The position numbers and the translations under genes are program-made. DNA of 64,000 bases, taken from assembly GCA_946800325.1 (NCBI GenBank), contig OX326961.1:3512655-3576654 (forward strand). Reading direction: 5' to 3'. Under the pieces are notes generated by a model, which saw nothing but the letters and a program-made list of their open reading frames with translations, made no database searches and had not been told where the DNA came from. Shown here piece by piece: positions 23,912-34,135 of the stretch. Numbering within the stretch: the stretch's first letter is position 1; each line of letters begins with the position of its first letter. The DNA is from Luzula sylvatica (Eukaryota > Streptophyta > Magnoliopsida > Poales > Juncaceae).

Positions 23912-24371
23912 TTTGATAAAGGACAAATTTCATATATATCCCTACAAAACCTCACAATTTCACGTATATCCTGCAAAACATGAAATATCATGAATACTCC
24001 TACAAAACTACTAAAATTTCATGAATGTCATTTTCGTTTGATTTCGGTTAACCATTCCTTAAGATTACCGTTAATTTGTGCTTTTCGATTTTTGAGACAT
24101 AAATTGTATTCCTTATTTACATAGGGGATAAAATCGGAAAAGAAAAAATTTGTGGTAGGGGTATTCATGATATGATATTTAACAGAAATCTAACAAAAAT
24201 CTGGCAATTCATGATATTTAACAGAAATATTTAACAGAAATCTAACAAACAGGGCATCGATGAAATGATAATAATGTGGTAGGGGTATTCATGATATTTT
24301 ACGTTTTGCAGGGGTATACGTGAAGTTATGGGGCTTTGTAGGGGTACATATGAAATTTGGCCTTTGATAAA
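23912..24371. mobile_element. Mutator-like MITE, family A, copy 2
   Basis: The element spans 23921-24362 (442 bp) with the family A inverted termini (right end ...TACATATGAAATTTGGCC). The perfect 9-bp target duplication TTTGATAAA is at 23912-23920 and 24363-24371. It is longer than copy 1 because of an internal repetition (TGATATTTAACAGAAAT-type) around 24175-24250. Confidence 0.9.
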
Positions 24372-26498
24372 TTATCTTTTACTTTATTTGTGGTAATTGA
24401 ATTTTGTGAATTCGTGTAATTTATTTCTTTACAGGGGGTTTAATAATTTGTGTTCCTTTACCATTGAAAAACTCTGTGTTCCTTTTAATTTATTTTTATA
24501 CTTCATATATAATAATTTGTACTGGTATGTAGTATTTTGCATATTCTTTTTAATTAGTCTGGACCAATAAACATGTTTTTTCCCTTTATTTTTTTCTCTT
24601 GAAGAGATTAATATGCAATATTTGCTCATGCATTAGGCATTTGTTTGAAGGAGGAGGTGATTGCCCCTCTCGATTTATATTAAAATAAAAACTAAAAAAA
24701 TTACATACGGTTCAGAGATTGAAAGGTAGAAAGTTAATTAAGCATTCATAAAAATAAAATAAAAAATAAAGAAAGAAAGAAATACATTTCTCTTGACATC
24801 CTCCTTGATCATAGTCAGGACCCGTCCCAGGTTTTACAGGGCCCAAGACCAACTTAGAAAAGGACCCCTACATTTTTTTTTTCCAAAAAAACTATTTGAC
24901 ATTTTTTTTCTCTGGAGAAATTAATTTTCACAAAAATGCATTAGTCACTCCTAATTTCTCCTCCACTTCGTATACTTTTTAGTTCATTTTCATTGATGGT
25001 ACAATGATAAAAACTCAAGATCATTAAAACCTGGATATAGATAGAAACACCTCGATATTCATATTCATATTTCACTTTAAAGACATTAAATTTCCTATTG
25101 TTATCGAGCAAATAAAGCAAGTTGAAATGAAAACCCCTGATCAGCATCTCTCTCGCCAGGTTCTGCGAAACATGTAAATTGTTCGAATTTTAAAAATTGA
25201 AAGTTGTACCTTAAAATTAGTATGATGCTAATCAGTTCGTTCATCACGAAATGGCTTTAATGAGATCAAGCTAGTTAAGAGACCCAGAATTCTTTCTCAA
25301 AGTTCAATTATTTGGCTTGAAAATCAGTTCACTAATTATATTTGCTTGAAAATTCAAAGAATTTGGTTCCATTTTAGATTTGAACAATTTGAGTTGTCAC
25401 CCGCTTCGGATGCACTTGGAATGCATGAAAAGAAACATAGAATTGATTACGGAAGAAAGGGAAAATGAAATAGTTTGTTCCGATAAAAATCCTAATATTA
25501 TTCTATCACAAAAAACTCTAATTTTGTACTAATAAAAACCATAAATTTAAGAGATAGAGGAGAAGATATTTATCTTTTATCTTTACATAAATTGAGAAAA
25601 AAAAACTAGAGTAAAAACCCTAATTTGCGTTCGAGGAGGAAATCACTGGATTGGGGGCGAGTGGCAGCAAAGGGGACCTTTTAAGACAATGATGACGGCA
25701 TGAGTTAGGCATACATATACTTATACATATACGTACACGTACACACACATACATGTACACGTACACATACATAATCCTTCTAATATTTCCAAAATATTTT
25801 GTCGAGTTCCGTCATAAACTTATATGCTCGATCCATTGTGCAATATTTGGCGAATCACCCTGATAGGATATACCCGAATGGTCACGAAGAACAATTGAAC
25901 GCCACTTTTGAAGCACGGGAGATATGAACCATTGTTTCGAAGGACAGTCACGAATGATGTTTTTACGATAATCATAGTTGTCATTTTTACGACATAATCT
26001 TTTGATTTTAATATGAACCACTCTTTGTGGTTCTTGATATGATCATATACAGAACAAGCCAATTTGCTAATAATTTGTACAACTTCTTAAAATATTATAT
26101 CTTAAATATTGTGTTAGTTTGAAAATCATCAACAAAAACCGTCAGACCCGCAAGATTTTTGAACTCACAGAATCACACCACTGTTGTGTATTAATGCAGA
26201 ATTTATCCAAATTAATAGCATCAATTTGGACTTCTGCACATAGATCCTTAAAATTTCTAAAATTTAAAAGGATTCTAGTGCTCAATTTAAGATCCAAATC
26301 GAAAGGGATAAAGCTAGTACAAACAAGTAATCAAACTTCACCGAAAAATTTAATACATTCAACAAAAAACAGATTCATACTTAAAAAGTTTTATGAAAAT
26401 TACAAACATCATTTGCATTGAATTAATGTAAATAATTTGAAGAACAATACATGTTAACCCTTTTGTTTATCTACAAATCACAACACCACAAAATTTAG
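24372..26498. other. Intergenic region, possible hAT end
   Basis: No supported gene. At about 24820-24880, TCAGGACCCGTCCCAGG...CAGGGCCCAAG resembles the terminal region of plant hAT elements, but I found no partner end. 25700-25775 holds a (TACACA)-type microsatellite. Around 25600-25640 a telobox-like AAAACCCTAA followed by TTTGCG suggests a former minus-strand 5' leader, with no coding sequence behind it. Minus-strand frames at 25812-26062 have no recognisable domain. The last bases include the 3' UTR of the transporter gene. Confidence 0.35.
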
Positions 26499-28374
26499 TC
26501 AAACGTCATTTTCATCACCAACTTTTACAAGTTGCAATGACTCCTCATGATACACACCATTACTACCGACATTTCCTTTCAACAAATCTGGCGGAACAAT
26601 CACATCGGTTGGGCTCGTATTAGGCACGAGAAAGATGAAAAACAACGTACAAAACCTAAGCAAACTCCTTATAAAAACAGCAAGCCACAAGTTCTCAAAA
26701 TCAGTCCTCGTTACGTGCAAAGCCCGCAAGACAAATCCTCCTCCGATTCTCTGACCGAGTAAACCAAAGCTATCGATGCACATGAGAAGGGAGAAAAAGG
26801 TTCCCTCGATGCCTAACGGGCAGAGTTTCGTGCTCAATACAATCATGGGCATCCATCTTATTCTAATTATGATCCGAGAAAAACATTCTTCAAGAATCAC
26901 AAATAACGGGTCGGGCAGACCGAGTTTTAGGTTCCAACGGAGCACGAAGAACATGTCCAATATGCTTGATAGTACGTGCAAAAGTTGACCGTAGAAGAGG
27001 ATGTTACGGAACCTAAAGTTCTTTAGGAACTTGTGGTAGATCAAAACACCCACCATTGACGCCATTGCGCCTGCGGCATAGATCATGCCAACAAATTCCT
27101 ACATTTAGTTCAAACAATTATTTTGATTTGTTAAGTTCCTACATTGCAACATGGTTTAAATAGGATACCTGAGAGAAAGCGGGTCCGGCGGATTTATCGG
27201 TGTACCAGTAGAACTGGCCTTCGTGCGTGTTTATGCTAAGTGCGAGAGAAAGAAACATGTAAATAGATGGCTTCCACACGGTCGAACTTTTCATCGTACT
27301 TCCCATACCCTTCACTGCCGTGCTAACCTTTGTCCATGCCTACATAATATTAAACGACTCATCATTGTCAAATAATAATAATTATTATTTTATTTTAATG
27401 CTTTCCTTGTCAGCTTAGATATTTTATTTTTACCTATTCACATTTTTTCAACATTTTTCATATCGATCGGAAAAAAAAAATCATTAACCTGCAGAGGATA
27501 ATGTACTTTATAACTGACCTTTTCTTTGTCAGGAGAGACATGATGATTCTTCAATTCAAATAACACGAATCCGAGCAGAACCAACAACACTGACGGCAAT
27601 GCCATTAACGAAAGCGCGGCCTAGATTATTCGGGATTTATCTCGAGTTATATTGAGTATAATTTCATTAGAGCTCAAAGCGAATATTAATAACACATACC
27701 TGAGGTCCTAGATTATGAATGAGAAAACCGCTGCTCGAGTACCCAACAAGGGCACCGAAAGAGGAGAGATATCCACAAAGGCTCTGTATATCCGGTGCGA
27801 GGTGCGGTTTCATGATGCTGTTCGTCGCGATGCAAGCGTCGATTGTTACATCCGCCATTGCGACTGCGATCGAAAGCCCGACGAAGCATAAAAGCGCCAT
27901 CGGGACCGAGAGGCCGGTCACGGCCGATACAATCAGACATGCAATTGTTCCGAGTATACCTGCGAAGATAAAATAGGGGCGGCGCCGATAACCATAAACG
28001 GGGAAAACATCAGTGAGGATCCCCCAAACCGGCTTCATAATCCATGGTATGTAATACAATCCACTGAACATCTGTACATCGGAAGGCCCGATTTTCTGCA
28101 CGTCTTTCCAGTAATAATCGGTGACGACTCGAAAGAAAGATCCGGTGAAACCCTGACTCAACCCGTAAACCAAGAACACTCCGAAGACGAAACTCGAGTT
28201 TAGTTCCTTGCAAAGCATGGAAACCCATTTGAAAGGCCCGAAAATTAAACCGAGCTTGAATGGTTTGCTGATTTGGGTTTGTTGGTTTGATACCGGTTTG
28301 GTTTGGGGTTTCTCCGGTTCGTCGGAAGTGGTGGTGGAGGGACGGTGGATTAGCTCTTGGGTTTCTGAATCCAT
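26499..28374 (-). CDS. Folate-biopterin transporter family protein (MFS)
   Basis: Four exons in phase 0 (28374-27700, 27620-27519, 27339-27169, 27098-26499) give 515 aa. Family landmarks are FVFGVFLVYGLSQGFTGS, VTDYYWKDVQKIGPS, IPWIMKPVWGILTDVFPVYG with RRRPYF, then MADVTIDACIATNS, HEGQFYWYTD, and near the end RWMPMIVLSTKLCPLGIEGT and NLWLAVFIRSL. The protein is a polytopic membrane carrier with roughly twelve hydrophobic segments. From memory it is closest to the Arabidopsis FBT2/FBT3 group (At5g25040/At5g25050). Family members move folates or pterins, with at least one chloroplast member known; the substrate and membrane of this one are unproven. The gene is complete with normal splice sites. 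Confidence 0.93.
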
Positions 28375-28640
28375 GGCTGGATTATTTGTTTCGTTTTGTT
28401 TTGAGCTTTTTCTTCTTCCCCTTCTCTTGGATTGTGATTTAAGTACATGGAAGATTTTGTAAAGATTTTGACTTTTTGAGCTCGTTTAATCTCCAAAGAA
28501 GGGCAACAAGAGGGAGACATGATGGCATGGACATGTTCTTGTTTAATAGTTTTAAGAGGAAGTTCGCGTATTTACCTCCAATAGTTACTTAATTAATCAT
28601 GTCTCTTGTGTGTGCTATATTTTTTTATGTAATTTTAATA

Positions 28641-28910
28641 TTTTATTTAGGAAAAAGTTGGACCTCCCCACTTACCCTCCCCCACACCTCTTGATGTGTT
28701 GGCATAAGACTTAACACCTTCAAATTTAACATCTTAATTATGATTTAACACATTAATTTGTAGTCTAACATCTTCATTATGATGTTAAACTATAAATTAA
28801 GGTGTTAAATCATAATTTAGATGTTAAACCATAGTGGTGTTAAGCGTTACGATGACACATCAAGAGGTGTGGGGGAGAGTTGGGGGAAGTGCATCACTAC
28901 TCTTTTATTT
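28641..28910. mobile_element. Hairpin MITE with 9-bp target duplication, family D
   Basis: The element is 28650-28901 (252 bp) and folds on itself: CCCCCACACCTCTTGATGTG near the left is matched by CACATCAAGAGGTGTGGGGG near the right, and the interior also pairs (TTAACATCTTAATTATGATT region). A perfect TTTTATTTA lies at 28641-28649 and 28902-28910, which fits Mutator-like insertion. It sits about 270 bp upstream of the folate transporter start. Confidence 0.75.
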
Positions 28911-29194
28911 AAATCATATAATGAAAAATTAATATGCACCTTGAAAATATACATTTTAATAGAAACATATTATTTTAGCATCTAAGTTTAATGTTTATCC
29001 GTTGTCAATAAAAAGTAGCTCCTAAAATAATATTTTTTGTCAAAACTTGTATATTTTTAGTTTTAAATTGAGCTAGTTTTAATTTTAACAACTAGTTGTA
29101 ATAACAATAAATGAATATTAAAACTAGATTCTAAAACAAAAAAAATTCTGCTAACATATTATTAAGGTGTATAATTTTTTTAAATTGATGCTCA

Positions 29195-29338
29195 TACACG
29201 CGCACACACGCACGCACACGCACACCCACACACGCGCGCGCACACGCACGCACACGCCAATACACACACACACACGCACACACACGCACACGCACACACG
29301 CACACGCGCGCGCGCACACACACACACACGTGCGCACA
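29195..29338. repeat. Alternating purine-pyrimidine (CA/CG)n tract
   Basis: About 140 bp of almost unbroken CACACG/CGCGCG alternation. Such tracts favour the left-handed Z-DNA form. The open frames that cross it are artefacts of the repeat. Confidence 0.95.
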
Positions 29339-30193
29339 CTTAAAAAAGAGTATTTTGTTATTTGTAATTAATTAGATGTACTCTTATTTTGTCAATGAAA
29401 TTTAATTTTCTATTCGAGCATGCATTAATTATTAATTAAAATAAATGATTGAATAATACCTAAAATACTCTTCTTAATTTGTATAAGAAATGAAAAAAAG
29501 ATCCCACTATAAAATCACCCATTTTTTTATACAATTGTTTAGTTTTTTATTATTAATAAAAAAAATACCAAATCGAGTTTAGTAGTATTAAATATGCAAT
29601 ACAGAAGACTATGTTCCAAAATAAATTAACATAATGCACTGTCGAGTTCAACAAGATTTTTTAAATGAAACTTTGTTAAGAAAAGTAATTAGAAAGTTTT
29701 CAAAATTTGTAGAAAAGTTAGGGTTCTTTCTAAAAATTTCCATTTATTTAATGTTTCGTTATATCTTTGAACATATAATTGACATTATAAACTAGGTCAA
29801 ATATACTCATTGTTCCAGCTATCAACAAACATATAATAAATAATAAATTTGTCATTACACTATATATAAATTATTATTTCAAAATATCACGAAGTACTTC
29901 AAATTGTTCGAAAATATTGACAGAGAAAGATTCAAGAGATTTTAATATGAAAAGAAAGGACATTCTGGTCTAAAAAAAATGCAAAACACTATCCATTGTT
30001 ATAAAATATAAATAAATTTTAAAACGTTCATATTAAATATAAATAAATACCAACTATATGTCAATGTCCTTATCTTTATAGAATACTCATACATCATTTA
30101 ATCCTATTTTTTTTTTTCATTCTACAGATACACCGAACACTATCGCCTGCAAATGGAAAATAAATAAATAAAAAAAAAAAATTTATCTAAAAA
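29339..30193. other. Intergenic region downstream of ECD
   Basis: AT-rich DNA with no repeat or gene I can name; it includes the ECD 3' UTR near its right end. Confidence 0.3.
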
Positions 30194-32642
30194 TCAAGCT
30201 TTTTTATTCGAATCGGGAGGAGGTTTCTTCACGCCCATGAGCCCGAGCAAATTCGAAGCGGGGCCCGCAAGGCCTTGCTGGCACGAAAACGACTCCAAAA
30301 AACTCTGCATCAGATTCAAATCCACATCTACTGGACTCAACTCATCTCCGTCTTCTTCGTCTTCTTTCGCAGCACCCGATGATGTCCCCTGCAAAATCCA
30401 CATAACAAAAATTTAAGGGGTATTTACATATTTACCCTTTTCTAAACTTGAAATTACATATTTACCCTTACTAAAATTAAAATATCATATTTGCCCTTTC
30501 ATAAATCTAAAATATATTATTTACTCAAAAATCAAAAGACCATCCAATTTCTCCGTACTGTCAACATTTCAAATTACTATTTTACCCTTCTAAAAACCCA
30601 AAATATCATATTTACCCTTCTAAAAATCATATTTACCCTTTCATAAATCTAAAAGGGTAAATATGGTATTTCTATGTTAAGAAGGGTAAATATGTAATTT
30701 CAAGTTCAAAAAAGGGTAAATATGTAAATGCTCCAAAAAATAAAATAACGCATAATTAAAATAAAAATAAGCAAATAGTTAAAAAAAATGACCTCGGTAT
30801 TGTTGAATTGATTTGCGCGGACGAAACTTTTGTTGACGGTCGAACCGCTTAGTTCTTTGTTCAACGCATCCGAATACGACTCCATAAACAAATCTTCATC
30901 ATTATTATTTTTATTATTATTATTATTATCTTCCTCGTCGCTGTCACTTTCTTCTTCAATATCATCTGTACCGATCAAAATATTATTTTTTAAAATTATT
31001 GGATAAAATTATTTACAAAATTACCAAAATCCATTTCGGAAGGCGAATCTTCGGCGGCGTCACGGCAATTGAGAACGGATTCCATGGCTTTGAAGAAATG
31101 ATCCGCGTCGAGTTGAACATCCATTGAATTTCTACATTAAAATAAAATTAAAATAAAGGAATGAAAAAATTAATTAAATTAAATTAAATACTTGTCATTG
31201 GGTATCTCGGCTCCTTCAAAACTCGAGACGTTCCGAACAAACTCTTGCATACTCGACGCGATATCACCGACATTAAATTCACTTTTATTTTTATTTTTAT
31301 TTTTCGACTCGTACTCTTCCATCTCTCTTTCTCTCTCTAGAATGACCGAGTTAATCTCGTCCTCTCCGCCATAAAGCCACGAATCATCATCGTTAGGAGG
31401 GAGATTAATAGATTCAAAATCATTCGAAGAATAATTTAGAGATAGAATCTCGTCGATTCTACCAACAGGTGCACCGATTATCTCTCTCGTACGCGAAGCA
31501 AGACTCGTACTGTCATAGTACTCTTTCGCCTCATCTAAAATTCGGTTATATTCCTTCGAACCTTCTAGAAGGCCGTCAAAGCATCCACTATTCTCGAGAC
31601 TCTTCTTGAAAGCGAGCCAAGTGGTTCCTTTTTCGTCTTTTACACCGCGAAGCTTTTCTTGGTACATCATCTCAAATCCACACGCAATTTTTAACCCTAA
31701 TTCGGCTTCCATATACGCACTCGTGTTCTCCATTGATGGCATGGGGTAATTTCTCGGTGCTTGGAATCTTTGTTGAACCAATTGGCCGTACATTGCGCGA
31801 GTCATCGAAACCGAAACCCTAACCATTTCGACCTCTCCATTTTTCGTCTTCAGAAACTTCTCCATTTTCGCTGCGTGTTTCATGGTGTCGATATCTCTGT
31901 CGTAGAATCCCTCCACGGCTAGAGAAATCAAACACGGCTCTGTTTTCAACACTTGAGCGACTTTTAGAGGAACCCTAACCCTAACTCTGTGCATGTTCTC
32001 TCTTGCTTTCTCTGGATAACCTTCGATTCGTTTAGAAATCGATGTTTGTACCTTATCTGAAGCTCGTGTTGGAATATTTTTATCTCTCACGGTTTTTAAC
32101 GCTTCGGGTAAAGAAGGTGTTGATGGAAAGACTTCTTTAGGTACGATATGTAATTCGCCATTGTGAATAAAGACGCGATTTGGGCTCGTATCCGGGTCGA
32201 GCCAGTTGGGAATGTGGAATGCGGCTTCGATGAGGAGAAATTCGCCGTCAGTATCCCAGACGTGGATGATTAGGTCGGAGAATGAACGGGAGACGAGGAA
32301 GAGGAGCGAGACGATGAACCACTCGTCAGAGATTGAGTCGGCAAAGTGAGTTTTCCCGTGTAAATGGGGGAGGGGAGGGGTGTGACAGAGTGAACAGGTG
32401 GAGGAGAGGGAAGAGGGGAGAGAGAGGTGAAATGGATCTCGGTGGAAGATGTAGGAAGAGAGATATGGGGCGAGGAGGCTGTTGATTTGGAGGTGGAGAG
32501 AAGAGAGGGAGGAGATAATGGTGGATGGGGGGAGATTGGGGGAAAGGGAGGGGTAGATGGCGTAGAAGAGCGTGTCGGTTGGAGTATCCCGGCTAGGAAG
32601 TGGGAATAAGCCGGAGGAAGATGCGGACGGTGATGGGTCCAT
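30194..32642 (-). CDS. ECD: Ecdysoneless homolog (SGT1/ECD family)
   Basis: Four exons (32642-31192, 31131-31025, 30965-30793, 30388-30194) give 641 aa. The N-terminal two thirds match the SGT1/ecdysoneless family: DTLFYAIYPS, SDEWFIVSLLFLVSR, HVWDTDGEFLLIEAA, PNRVFIHNGELHIVP and MYGQLVQQRF. The C-terminus is acidic and rich in Asp/Glu/Asn (DIEEESDSDEEDNNNN) and ends with a conserved LMQSFLESF-type block. Animal and yeast relatives act in cell-cycle control, transcription and pre-mRNA splicing through R2TP/PRPF8 contacts; the plant role is poorly known. The gene is transcribed away from TRM61, whose ATG is 382 bp distant. Intron 3 contains a MITE. Confidence 0.92.
30408..30743. mobile_element. 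Mutator-like MITE, family B, copy 2, inside ECD intron 3
   Basis: The element is 30417-30734 (318 bp) with termini GGGGTATTTACATATTTACC and its inverse ending GTAAATGCTCC. The flanks AAAATTTAA and AAAAAATAA match at 7 of 9 positions, so the duplication is decayed. It makes up most of the 404-bp intron between exons 3 and 4; the splice sites lie outside it. Confidence 0.75.
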
Positions 32643-33024
32643 GTCTTAGATGGAAGTGTCCTCTTTATGTACTTGTAAAGAACGTTAATGAAGGAGAAGG
32701 ACTCACAGTGGCGGGCGAGCGAGCGAGCGAGAGAGAGAGCAGCTTATCTCGTCGGCACCGCCCTATTTTCTCTCGTGATGTTTCTGGAGGAGAGGAGAGT
32801 TTGGAAGAAGAGATGAAAGAGATGAATATTACGGAATACAAGTCGGGGACCTCTTACTATTATCAGCATTTCAGTTCCGAGATTATAAAATATAGGATTT
32901 AAATTCTCGAAGTTTTACGAAAACTAGTATTTTGTTTCCACCTTCTATCTCTTCTACAGCTCTCCTCCATTACTCCGCAGTCCGCAGAACAACAAACCCT
33001 AAAACCCTAAACCCTTCATCGAAG
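32643..33024. promoter_or_regulatory. Bidirectional promoter with telobox (ECD / TRM61)
   Basis: Only 382 bp separate the two divergent start codons, so the genes share their promoter. 32715-32745 carries a GCGA/GA repeat. At 32994-33014 the TRM61 leader has AAACCCTAAAACCCTAAACC, two to three overlapping teloboxes (AAACCCTAA), a motif found in promoters of plant translation and ribosome genes. No TATA box is obvious. Confidence 0.7.
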
Positions 33025-34022
33025 ATGCTCGTTCCGCTCGAAGAATCCGACAAGATCTCGTTCAACCGAACAATATCCGATGGCGACACAGTCATCGTCT
33101 ACGAGAATCCCGATTCGATGAAACCGATCAAGGTCACGCCAGGCTCGGTTTTCCAGAACCGATTCGGCGTGTTCAAACACGGTGACTGGATCGGCAATCC
33201 ATTCGGATCGAAGGTTCTGAGCAACAAAGGCGGTTTCGTCTACCTCCTCGCTCCTACTCCAGAACTATGGACACTCGTGCTGAGTCACAGAACCCAGATC
33301 TTATACTTGATGGACATCAGCTTCATAATTTCCTACTTGGAGATCGTACCTGGTTGCATCGTCCTCGAATCCGGTACGGGAAGCGGCTCTTTGAGTACCT
33401 CTCTCGCCAGAGCCGTCGCTCCCAACGGCAAACTTTTCACCTTCGATTTTCACGAACAAAGAGCCAATTCAGCCAGAGAAGAGTTCGAGAGAAACGGATT
33501 GAGTAGTTTAATAACGGTTGCGATGAGAGACATACAAGGTTTAGGGTTTCCAGAAGAACATAACGGGCGTATCGACGCGGTTTTCTTGGACCTTCCGCAA
33601 CCTTGGTTAGCCATACCTTCGGCGAGTAAATGTTTGAAACCTGATGGGGTTTTATGCTCTTTTTCGCCGTGTATCGAACAAGTTCAACGTACTTGCGAAA
33701 CTCTCAGATCTTCCTTCACAGGTCTTTCTCTCTCTCTAAAATGGGAATTAATTCAATTATTCTGAATTTTTTTATAAACGTAGATATAAGGACATTTGAA
33801 GTGTTGCTACGTGCATACGAAATCAAAGAGATTTACTTGGAGAGAAATAAAAGTGCAATTGAAGAGGCGAGTCCAGAGGGCCCGCCTCCGCCGAAGAGAA
33901 AGATGAACGCGAGGAGAAATTACGAAAAAACCAATGGCGATGTTTCCGTAATGGCGAAGCCTTGCGGCGCGGCGAAAGGCCACACGGGTTACTTGACTTT
34001 TGCGAGACTAATAGTAACATAA
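33025..34022 (+). CDS. TRM61: tRNA (adenine58-N1)-methyltransferase catalytic subunit
   Basis: Two exons (33025-33721, 33784-34022) give 311 aa. The N-terminal barrel region has GDTVIVYENPDSM and the FGVFKHGDWIG block. The Rossmann methyltransferase follows with the SAM-binding motif VLESGTGSGSLS and the substrate motif DAVFLDLPQPW. The C-terminal end has KPCGAAKGHTGYLTFAR, typical of TRM61/TRMT61A. With TRM6 the protein forms an alpha2beta2 enzyme that makes m1A at position 58 of tRNAs. The ATG at 33025 is chosen because homology begins there; the frame is open further upstream without an ATG. The downstream neighbour BFA2 is convergent, with stop codons 114 bp apart. Confidence 0.94.
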
Positions 34023-34135
34023 GAGCAATTAAATTTAATGTTTTATTGTAATTTATTTGAGTTGAACAAAGTTTATTTCATTTCATTATGAACTCACAAA
34101 ACGAAACTAAAATAATTACATGCGTACAAAAACAT

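Noticed and set aside
25812..26062. Two overlapping minus-strand frames as a gene fragment
   Set aside because: No recognisable domain, overlapping frames in AT-rich DNA, and no splice-consistent neighbours.
29131..29339. Open frames across the CA/CG tract encoding CVCVRV-like peptides
   Set aside because: Pure translation of a microsatellite.
33267..33506. Second open frame inside TRM61 exon 1
   Set aside because: Shadow frame of a well-supported coding exon.
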